NCBI GenBank assembly: GCA_946479015.1
Contig: CAMLEQ010000209.1
Location: 1 to 6,942, forward strand
Direction: 5' to 3'
DNA length: 6,942 nucleotides
Origin: an uncultured Gemmatimonadota bacterium
Lineage (GTDB): Bacteria > Gemmatimonadota > Gemmatimonadetes > Gemmatimonadales > Gemmatimonadaceae
Part shown: positions 1-5,611 of the stretch, piece by piece
Numbering within the stretch: the stretch's first letter is position 1
Layout of the letters: each line of letters starts with the position of its first letter
Notes under the pieces: model-generated
Databases searched by the model: none
The model's input: the letters and a program-made list of their open reading frames with translations, nothing else
Told to the model about the DNA's origin: nothing
Made by a program: the position numbers and the translations under genes

Positions 1-2
1 TG

Positions 3-788
3 GTGTACGGGGGCGACCCGGCGCAGTGGATCGCGCTGGCGCACACGCTCAAGGCACGGCTCTACCTGCACACGGCCGAGGTGAACGGGACGTCGGCATA
101 CGCCACGGCGCTCGCCGAGGCGCAGCAGGGGATCGCGTCGAACGCGGGCGACTACGTGGTACCGTTCACCGGCGCGAACGAGGGGGAGTCCAATCCCTTC
201 TGGCAGATCATGAACGCCAACGGCGGCACGGGGCGCGATGGCGACCTGATCGCCGACGGCACGACGTACCTGTACCGACTGCTCGACGATGCGGGCGACC
301 CGCGTCGCGACGAGTACTACGATCTGGCGAACAAGGACGGCGGCTATCTGAGCGCTTTCCGCGGCGGGCCGGCGTATCCGCAGCCGATCGTGACCTACAA
401 CGAGAACCTGCTCATCCTGGCGGAAGCGCAGTTCCAGACCGGCGATGAGGCGGGAGCGCTCTCGTCGCTGAACGCGGAGCGCGAGGCGTGGGGGACGCAG
501 ACGCAGTGGCACTCGGCCATCAGCCTCGCGCCCTCCGCGGCATCGGGGGGCGCGCTGCTCCAGGCGATCATGACGGAGAAGTACATCACGCTCTTCCAGA
601 ACCCGGAGGCGTGGAACGATTACAAGCGCACCTGCATCCCCGCGCTCACGCCGGCGAACGGGGCGACGGTCATCCCCGGGCGGCTGCTGTACGGCGTCAC
701 CGAGCGGCAGACGAATCCCAGCGTGCCCGAGCCGAGCCAGCAGCCGGCGCGGAACGCGAACGATCCGAGCGCCTGCCCGGCGCCGTGA
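3..788 (+). CDS. SusD/RagB-like nutrient-binding outer-membrane lipoprotein, C-terminal part
   Basis: SusD-family proteins are surface lipoproteins that bind glycans or oligopeptides and act as the lid on a TonB-dependent SusC-type porin. The frame is open to the left edge and ends at a TGA (786-788), so 261 C-terminal residues of a usually 450-550 residue protein are visible; the signal peptide and lipobox are outside. Support comes from YGGDPAQWIALAHTLKARLY near the left edge, the typical helix following the family's 'GGD..KW...A.SL..R' region. A TPR-like helix pair follows at fragment residues about 132-160 (YNENLLILAEAQFQTGD, then LNAER). The family's near-terminal segment EKYITLFQNPEAWNDYKRT (192-210) and a late TNPSVP (238-242) complete the match. 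These features resemble the SusD-like_2 subgroup (PF12771) best. A SusC-type receptor gene probably lies just upstream, but it is not visible. The substrate cannot be read from the sequence. Confidence 0.9.
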   Translation: MYGGDPAQWIALAHTLKARLYLHTAEVNGTSAYATALAEAQQGIASNAGDYVVPFTGANEGESNPFWQIMNANGGTGRDGDLIADGTTYLYRLLDDAGDPRRDEYYDLANKDGGYLSAFRGGPAYPQPIVTYNENLLILAEAQFQTGDEAGALSSLNAEREAWGTQTQWHSAISLAPSAASGGALLQAIMTEKYITLFQNPEAWNDYKRTCIPALTPANGATVIPGRLLYGVTERQTNPSVPEPSQQPARNANDPSACPAP

Positions 789-810
789 AGTCGTAGTCCG
801 AGCCGCCGGC

Positions 811-854
811 CCGCAGCGGTCGCTCTGCTCTCCCGGGTGGAGCGACCGCTGCGG
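811..854. terminator. Perfect 15-bp inverted repeat between convergent genes, candidate bidirectional terminator
   Basis: The arms 811-825 (CCGCAGCGGTCGCTC) and 840-854 (GAGCGACCGCTGCGG) are exact reverse complements around a 14-nt loop. The repeat begins 22 nt after the SusD-like stop and 42 nt beyond the amine-oxidase stop on the other strand, where a shared terminator would sit. No T-tract follows the stem on either strand, so it is not a canonical intrinsic terminator. It could still slow polymerase or protect mRNA 3' ends. The structure is seen directly; the role is inferred. Confidence 0.6.
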
Positions 855-896
855 CGCCGCGGCCGTGCTGCTCGATGCACCACGTCGTCGTAGCTT

Positions 897-2195
897 TCAC
901 GATGCGGCGATGACCTCGCGCGCCGCGCGCTCTCCGGATGTGATCGCTCCGGCCACCGTGCTCGCCTCGCCGCTCGAGTCCGCGGCCTCGCCGGCGAAGA
1001 AGAGCGTCCCCTCCACCGGCTCGGCGAGCCGTCGTCGCGCACCGATCCCGCCCACGGTCACCCAGCTGTACGCTCCGCGAGAGCGAGCGTCGCGCGTCCA
1101 GTCGTGATGGTGCGCCTCCTCGAGGAGGCGCTCGACATCCACCCGACCGTCGAAGAGCGACCGCACGCTCTCCACCGCGCGCGCGATGATCACATCGCGC
1201 GGCTGGCCGGAGAGTGCCGCCGCGCGCGGCCCGCCCACCCAGGCGGTGAGCCGGTTGGTGCGCTCGGGGAGCGCGGTCCAGAAGGTCCGGAACGGAAGCC
1301 CGGCGGCGTGGAAGAACGCCGTGTTCCGCCAGCGACCGCCGTCCACCGTTTCCCAGAACGGCTCCCCGAAGCGGAGCACCACCTTGTGCACCTCGCCCAT
1401 CGCCAGGCGGTCGAGCGCCCCACCTTTCATGTGCAGCGGCGGGGCGAAGTGGACGGCCACCGGATCGTCGGGCGGGGCCTGGAGCACGCCGAGCGGCAGG
1501 GTGATCACCGCCGCCCGCGCGCGGCAGCGCAGCGGCGTGCCGTGTCCTTCGACGTCCAGCTCCACGGTGCCCGCCGACCATCGCACCGTTCGCACCGTGC
1601 TGCCGAGGCGCAGCTCGACACGCGCCGGGTCGAGCACGCGCCGCATGTGCTCGATCAACGTCGCGTAACTCCCTCGCGGCCGGCTCGGCACGGACGCGGC
1701 GGCGGCGTCGCCGGACATCTCCGTCGCGATGGCGCGGAGGCTGACGCGCGCGGGATCGGCGGCGTCGTAGTCCTCGACGAGGCGCCCGAGCCATGCGGCG
1801 GCGGAGGCGCATCGCGGGTCCTCCTGCACCACGCGGGAGAGAAAGCGCGCCAGCGGTTCGTCACCCTGGACGCGGGCGGCCTCGCGGAGCAAGGGGCGCA
1901 GCTCACCGAGGGGATCGTCCATGCGCTCGAAGCGGCCGTCCCGCACCACCCAGCGATCTCCGGTGCACTTCACCAGGCCGACGCCCGTCTCCCGGAGCAG
2001 CGCGAGCGTGGCTTCCGGGCGCCCGTGCACGAACTCGGCGCCCAGCTCCACCTGGTCCGGCTCCGTCCAGATCCGCCCTCCCACACGGTCGCGCGCCTCG
2101 AGCAGGAGCACGTGCCGCCCCGCTTCGGCGAGCCGCCGGCTGGCGGCGAGGCCCGCCGCGCCCGCGCCGACCACCACCACATCCGCATCGGACAT
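897..2195 (-). CDS. FAD-dependent amine oxidase (flavin monoamine/polyamine oxidase family)
   Basis: A 432-residue flavoenzyme that should oxidise an amine to an imine or aldehyde, with O2 as the usual acceptor. The N-terminal Rossmann dinucleotide-binding motif is GAGAAG (residues 10-15), followed by the ribose-binding acid E33 and the family signature RVGGR (37-41). LGAEFVHG (51-58) matches the conserved block lining the flavin pocket. K271, in MGEVHKVVLRF, aligns by eye with the lysine that hydrogen-bonds to flavin N5 in monoamine oxidases. The C-terminal FAD-binding block is LFFAGEA (398-404) followed by ST..GA...G. No cysteine occupies the usual covalent-flavin position, so FAD is probably non-covalent. 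There is no signal peptide, suggesting a cytoplasmic enzyme. The ATG start is supported by AGGAG at 2203-2207 with a 7-nt spacer. It lies 42 nt after the antiporter gene, probably on the same transcript. The substrate (polyamine, aromatic amine or other) is not determinable; the broader NAD(P)/FAD oxidoreductase superfamily includes desaturases as alternatives. Confidence 0.9.
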   Translation of the reverse strand: MSDADVVVVGAGAAGLAASRRLAEAGRHVLLLEARDRVGGRIWTEPDQVELGAEFVHGRPEATLALLRETGVGLVKCTGDRWVVRDGRFERMDDPLGELRPLLREAARVQGDEPLARFLSRVVQEDPRCASAAAWLGRLVEDYDAADPARVSLRAIATEMSGDAAAASVPSRPRGSYATLIEHMRRVLDPARVELRLGSTVRTVRWSAGTVELDVEGHGTPLRCRARAAVITLPLGVLQAPPDDPVAVHFAPPLHMKGGALDRLAMGEVHKVVLRFGEPFWETVDGGRWRNTAFFHAAGLPFRTFWTALPERTNRLTAWVGGPRAAALSGQPRDVIIARAVESVRSLFDGRVDVERLLEEAHHHDWTRDARSRGAYSWVTVGGIGARRRLAEPVEGTLFFAGEAADSSGEASTVAGAITSGERAAREVIAAS

Positions 2196-2237
2196 CTCCG
2201 CGCTCCTCTCCTCGAACGAATCGCCAGCCGCCCACCG

Positions 2238-4013
2238 TTACTGTACCTCCGGGCGCGTCTCCCCGCTCGATGCACTCCGGGTGCCGATGGCGGCGCCGGT
2301 AGCGGCGCCGCCATCGGATCGGTCGATGGCCGAGGCCACCTCGCTCGGCGGCTCCACGACGGGCTCGCTCGTTCCGAGCAGGATCGCCTCGAGGTCGAGG
2401 TCGCGCTGGATGCGGCGCAGCACGTCGTCGCCGATCACGCCGCGGTCGCGCAGCGCCGTCACGGTCGCGAGCTCCTCCCGGATCATCCGCGCTCTCAGGA
2501 GTCGGTACTCCGCCGCGCGCTGCTCGTCGAGGGCGCCCGCCTCGTGCGATGGCGCCGCCACGGCGTGCGGCTGGGCGAAGTCGTGCGACCGACCGCGGAG
2601 CTGCCGCGATTCGCGCGCCGCCCAGCGGCGCGCGCGCTGCTGGTGCCGGCGCCGGAGATACCGGATGACCTCCGGATGCGCGCCGTCTGCTACCGCGGGA
2701 TCGTCGAGCGCGCGCACCGCCGCCTCCGCGGCCAGCACGCGCGCGTGCGCCTCCTCGTCCTCCGCCTGCCGCTCGATCGGAAGTCGCAGCCACTTCAGGA
2801 GCGGCGCGAGCGATGTGCCCTGCACCACGAGCGTCACCAGGATCACGGCGAAGGTGATGAAGATGATCCGCTCGCGCGCCGGAAAGGGCGCGCCCGAGGC
2901 CGTCACGAGCGGCAGCGCGAGGGCCAGCACGAGCGAGTCGCCGCCGCGCATGCCGGCCCAGCCGACGAAGAGCACCACGCGCCACGAGGGGAGGGGCTCG
3001 TGCGACCCGCGCGCCCACCGTCCCACGGCGCGCCCGATGTACGTGCTCGGCACCATCCAGGCGAGGCGCACCAGCACCACGCACGCGCTCACCAGCGCCG
3101 CCTCGCGGAGCAGCCGGCCGAGCGTGGCGTGCGCCATGGCCCGCGTCACGAACGGCAGCTCGAGGCCAATGAAGATGAAGATCAGGCTCTCGAGCAGGAA
3201 CGTGACCACTGTCCACAGCGCCTCGTTCTGGAGCCGTATGGCGGGGTCGCTGAATCCCAATGCGTGCCGGCCGACGTACATCCCGGTCGCCACGACGGCC
3301 AGCACGCCGGAGGTCCCGAGCAGCTCGGCGGGAAGGTAGGCGGCGAACGGGGTGAGCAGCGAGACGAGGCTCTGCACCACGGGTGCCTGGCCGAGCAGGC
3401 GGTGCACGTGCAGCACCGCCAGCGCCACGGCGATGCCGACCACCACCCCGCCGCCCCCGCCCACGACGAACTGCACGCCGGCGCGCCAGGGGGAGAACAT
3501 TCCGGTGACGGCGGCGGCCACCGCGATCCGGTACGCGACGAGCGCCGTGGCGTCGTTGAGCAGCCCCTCGCCCTCGAGAATGCTCTCGACCTCTCGCGGT
3601 GCGGAGAGCGCGCGCACGATCGAGAGCACGGCGACGGGATCCGGCGGCGACACGATGGCGCCGAGCGCGATCGCCGCCGCCCAGGTGAACGTGGGATCCA
3701 CGGCGCGCGCCACCACGGCCACCGCCGCCGTCGAAACGAGCACCATGAGGATGGCGAGGCGGGTGATCGGACCGAGCGCCCGCCGGAAGTCGCGGAAGGA
3801 GAGCGACCGCGCGCCCCAGTAGAGGAGCGGCGGCACGAAGATGAGGAAGAGCGCGTCCGGCTCGAGCGTGATGCGCGGCAGCCCCGGCACGAGCGCCAGC
3901 AGGAGACCACCGACCACGAGCAGCACGGGATACGGTACTGCCAGGCGGCCGGCGACGACGCGCAGGGCGCCCGCGACGGCGAGGAGGAGGAGGACGAGCT
4001 CGAGGCCGGCCAT
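2238..4013 (-). CDS. CPA1-family Na+/H+ antiporter with long cytoplasmic tail
   Basis: A 591-residue inner-membrane monovalent cation/proton antiporter, expected to extrude Na+ (or K+) in exchange for H+ and so control pH and salt. Residues 1-410 form about a dozen hydrophobic segments. CPA1 hallmarks in order are PPLLYWGA (61-68), SPPDPVAV (122-129, with the ion-site D125), EGEGLLNDA (147-155, with N153 and D154), FIGLELP (281-287) and GWAGMRGGDSLVLALALP (351-368). The last motif usually reads GMRG.(V/A)S; here G358-D359 precede S360. Residues 411-591 are hydrophilic, rich in Arg, Ala and Glu and probably helical or coiled-coil around 415-545, ending in a low-complexity Gly/Ala/Ser stretch; such tails are common in bacterial CPA1 proteins and often regulatory. 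No alternative start lies close upstream of the ATG, and the ribosome-binding site is weak. It sits between the GNAT gene (72 nt upstream) and the amine oxidase (42 nt downstream). NhaP or YjcE type is likely, but ion specificity cannot be read. Confidence 0.93.
   Translation of the reverse strand: MAGLELVLLLLAVAGALRVVAGRLAVPYPVLLVVGGLLLALVPGLPRITLEPDALFLIFVPPLLYWGARSLSFRDFRRALGPITRLAILMVLVSTAAVAVVARAVDPTFTWAAAIALGAIVSPPDPVAVLSIVRALSAPREVESILEGEGLLNDATALVAYRIAVAAAVTGMFSPWRAGVQFVVGGGGGVVVGIAVALAVLHVHRLLGQAPVVQSLVSLLTPFAAYLPAELLGTSGVLAVVATGMYVGRHALGFSDPAIRLQNEALWTVVTFLLESLIFIFIGLELPFVTRAMAHATLGRLLREAALVSACVVLVRLAWMVPSTYIGRAVGRWARGSHEPLPSWRVVLFVGWAGMRGGDSLVLALALPLVTASGAPFPARERIIFITFAVILVTLVVQGTSLAPLLKWLRLPIERQAEDEEAHARVLAAEAAVRALDDPAVADGAHPEVIRYLRRRHQQRARRWAARESRQLRGRSHDFAQPHAVAAPSHEAGALDEQRAAEYRLLRARMIREELATVTALRDRGVIGDDVLRRIQRDLDLEAILLGTSEPVVEPPSEVASAIDRSDGGAATGAAIGTRSASSGETRPEVQ
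2284..2317 (-). repeat. Perfect 14-15 bp hairpin inside the 3' end of the antiporter gene
   Basis: The arms 2284-2297 (CCGATGGCGGCGCC) and 2304-2317 (GGCGCCGCCATCGG) are exact reverse complements. Bases 2298 and 2303 can also pair, giving 15 bp around a 4-nt loop (2299-2302). It falls in the codons for the low-complexity Gly/Ala tail of the antiporter, 43 nt before its stop and about 90 nt upstream of the amine-oxidase start. No T-run follows on the minus strand. It could tune read-through or mRNA stability between two co-directional genes, or be a by-product of a GGC/GCC-rich coding tail. Confidence 0.6.
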
Positions 4014-4085
4014 CTCGTGACGACTCTCGTTCGGTGGTGGTCCGTCGCGCCTCGGGCGGGACGCGACAGCGCACCACGTCGGCGC

Positions 4086-4376
4086 TCAGTCGGCCGCCCG
4101 ATGCTCGTGATCCACGAGCGACGAGTATTCCGGGTGACGACGGATGTACGCCCGGACGAACGGACACCGCGGCACCACTCGCATGTGCTCGCGCCTCGCG
4201 TGCTCCAGCGCTGCCTGTGCCAGCGCGCTCGCGTACCCACGCCCCTCGAGCGGCTTGGGCACCTCGGTGTGGATCAGGTAGAGATCTCCGCCGTGCACGG
4301 AGTAGCTGAGCGTCGCGGGCCGCTCGCCATCATGGATCTCGAACTGCCGCTCGGCGCTGTTGTCGATCACGTTCAC
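4086..4376 (-). CDS. Small GNAT-fold N-acetyltransferase (PF14542 / NATD1-like)
   Basis: A 96-residue single-domain acetyltransferase-like protein, the usual length for this family. It opens with VIDNSAERQFEI, continues with a Y25-centred strand, then LIHTEVPKPLEGRGYASALA (34-53), where E44-G-R-G47 is the acetyl-CoA pyrophosphate loop. It ends with PRCPFVRAYIRRHPEY (69-84). C71 in the P-x-C-P-F-V block corresponds to the conserved cysteine of this family, seen also in Arabidopsis At1g77540 and animal NATD1. The GTG start at 4376 is chosen because GGAGAG lies 7 nt upstream and homology begins at once; an ATG at 4530-4532 would add 52 low-complexity residues unlike the family. The acceptor substrate is unknown for bacterial members. 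It is the first gene of the minus-strand set, 72 nt ahead of the antiporter. Confidence 0.88.
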   Translation of the reverse strand: MNVIDNSAERQFEIHDGERPATLSYSVHGGDLYLIHTEVPKPLEGRGYASALAQAALEHARREHMRVVPRCPFVRAYIRRHPEYSSLVDHEHRAAD

Positions 4377-4732
4377 AGTTCCACTCTCCGCTCTCTTCTG
4401 TGCGCGCGTCTCATGCTTCGAGTGTACGTGCGGCGCGCGGCTCGCGCACTCGCGGACCGAGCGTGGGTGCGCCGCACCCGTTCGCGAGCCTGCGCGGGCC
4501 ATCACCTTACGGGACCGGTCCGGGCCGGGCAAGCTGAGCGGCGCCCGTGCGATTCACCGCGGTGCTCGCCATGCACCCTCGGCCCATCCGAGGAAGTGAG
4601 GATTCCCCCCGTGACGATCAGTCCACTCCCTGATGGCGTGGCGCGCCCCACGGCCCTAGGTTGCCATCGCGATTCCGCCGGCGGGCTCGACGCGCGGAAC
4701 TCGCGGTCCGGAGCATCCGAGGGCGACACACC
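4377..4732. other. Divergent intergenic region between the GNAT and SRPBCC genes
   Basis: About 356 nt with no gene I can support; it must carry the promoters for both flanking directions. Visible pieces are the GNAT ribosome-binding site and a minus-strand TACACT (4421-4426) resembling a -10 box but lacking a clear -35. There is also a 10-bp palindrome GGACCGGTCC (4512-4521), a short hairpin with arms CCTCGG and CCGAGG (4577-4582, 4588-4593; 5-nt loop), and a plus-strand TAGGTTG (4657-4663) that could be a weak -10 for the SRPBCC gene. None is strong alone. Short frames crossing the region show no recognisable protein. Confidence 0.5.
4384..4389 (-). promoter_or_regulatory. Ribosome binding site of the GNAT gene
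   Basis: GGAGAG on the minus strand lies 7 nt before the GTG at 4374-4376. It decides the start of the acetyltransferase gene in favour of this GTG over in-frame ATGs at 4502 and 4532, which have no well-spaced Shine-Dalgarno sequence. Confidence 0.65.
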
Positions 4733-5374
4733 ATGCGAACCTCCACGAAACGGCTCGCGGGCGGCCTCGCCGCGGCGGGGGGCGCCGGGATCGCGACCTG
4801 GGCGCTCGTGCGTCCGCGCCTCGAACGCTGGGGCGCCACCGATGCGGAAGTTGCGGCGAAGCTTCCCGGCGATGCGCACGTGCCGAACGCCGCCATCGTC
4901 ACCACGAATGCGGTCACCATTCACGCACGCCCGGCGGACATCTGGCCGTGGCTCGCGCAGTTGGGGTGGCGGCGCGGTGGGCTGTACAGCTACGACTGGC
5001 TCGACCGGCTCTTCGGCTACCTCGACCGGCCCAGCGCCGAGGAAGTGCTGCCGGACTTCCAGCAGCTCCACGTCGGGGACACGATCCCGATCGGGCGCGG
5101 GCTGTCCTGGCCCGTGCTGGAGGTGGAGCCGGAGCGCGCGCTCGTGCTCGAGCTGCTCCCGGGGAAGGTCACCTGGTCGTTCGCGCTCGTTCCGGTGAAC
5201 GGGAATGCGACGCGGCTCGTCACGCGCTCGCGCTGCGCGCCCCCCGAGACGCTCCGGGAGCGGCTCACCCTGATGGCGATCGAGCCGCCGGCGTTCATCA
5301 TGACGCGCAAGATGCTGCTCGGCATCAAGCGCCGGGCGGAGGCACTCGCGCGGAGGCGCGCACCGGGCGGGTGA
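4733..5374 (+). CDS. Membrane-anchored SRPBCC-fold (START/polyketide-cyclase-like) protein
   Basis: A 213-residue protein of unknown function. Residues 1-8 are basic and 9-26 form a Gly/Ala-rich hydrophobic segment, predicting an N-terminal membrane anchor or uncleaved signal. After a linker, residues about 52-205 show the SRPBCC helix-grip pattern. A first strand (AAIVTTNAVTIHARPADIWPWL) leads into QLGWRRGGLYSYDWLDRLFG (76-95), a hallmark of a widespread uncharacterised SRPBCC subgroup. Then come strands around 116-168, with PVLEVEPERALVL and TWSFALVPVNGNATRLVTRSR, and the long C-terminal helix (172-208). Such folds bind hydrophobic ligands in a central cavity; no ligand or catalytic residue can be assigned. 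The ATG at 4733 is preferred because GAGGG (4719-4723) lies 9 nt upstream and the hydrophobic segment follows; the in-frame TTG at 4661 would add 24 Arg-rich residues. It looks monocistronic, with about 240 nt to the next gene. Confidence 0.85.
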   Translation: MRTSTKRLAGGLAAAGGAGIATWALVRPRLERWGATDAEVAAKLPGDAHVPNAAIVTTNAVTIHARPADIWPWLAQLGWRRGGLYSYDWLDRLFGYLDRPSAEEVLPDFQQLHVGDTIPIGRGLSWPVLEVEPERALVLELLPGKVTWSFALVPVNGNATRLVTRSRCAPPETLRERLTLMAIEPPAFIMTRKMLLGIKRRAEALARRRAPGG

Positions 5375-5464
5375 TGGGACGCTCGAGGATCGAGGGCGCC
5401 AGGCGCGCGTGGTGAGTCACGGCCGCACGCTCCTCGCACGCTTCCGGGGGTGTGCGCGCCCCTG

Positions 5465-5472
5465 CATATTCT
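5465..5472 (+). promoter_or_regulatory. Weak promoter-like -10 element upstream of the glycoside hydrolase
   Basis: CATATTCT is an AT-rich island in an otherwise very GC-rich 237-nt gap (5375-5611) and resembles a -10 box (CATATT or TATTCT). No good -35 is seen; TTCCGG at 5442-5447 is the nearest and is poor. It would give a leader of about 130 nt to the chosen ATG at 5612. The rest of the gap holds no supportable gene or terminator. Confidence 0.25.
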
Positions 5473-5611
5473 CTCCACCTGCGCCGCCACCGCCGCCGCG
5501 CGGGCCCGCGTGAAATCCTCCCCGCCACGATCGCTGGCGAGCCTGTACGAGCCCCACGAGTACGAGATGAAGGGAAAATCGGAAAACGGATCCAGCTCAC
5601 CTTCCAACGAG

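Noticed and set aside
1903..4167. A 754-codon minus-strand frame overlapping the antiporter
   Set aside because: The product is an Arg/Ala/Gly-rich out-of-frame translation of the antiporter and part of the amine oxidase, without domain features.
4377..4532. N-terminal extension of the GNAT gene to ATG 4532 or 4502
   Set aside because: The extra residues are basic low complexity, unlike the family, and a well-spaced ribosome-binding site marks the GTG at 4376.
4360..4599. Small plus-strand frame (79 codons) in the divergent intergenic region
   Set aside because: It overlaps the GNAT 5' end and its ribosome-binding site on the opposite strand and encodes no recognisable feature.
4661..4732. 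TTG start at 4661 for the SRPBCC gene
   Set aside because: It adds 24 Arg-rich residues ahead of the membrane segment, and the ATG at 4733 has a suitable Shine-Dalgarno sequence.
1104..5198. A 1364-codon plus-strand open frame opposite the antiporter and amine oxidase
   Set aside because: Its product is Arg/His/Glu-rich low complexity with no recognisable domain, and it lies antisense to two genes with clear family motifs. Long antisense frames are expected when third positions are nearly all G/C.
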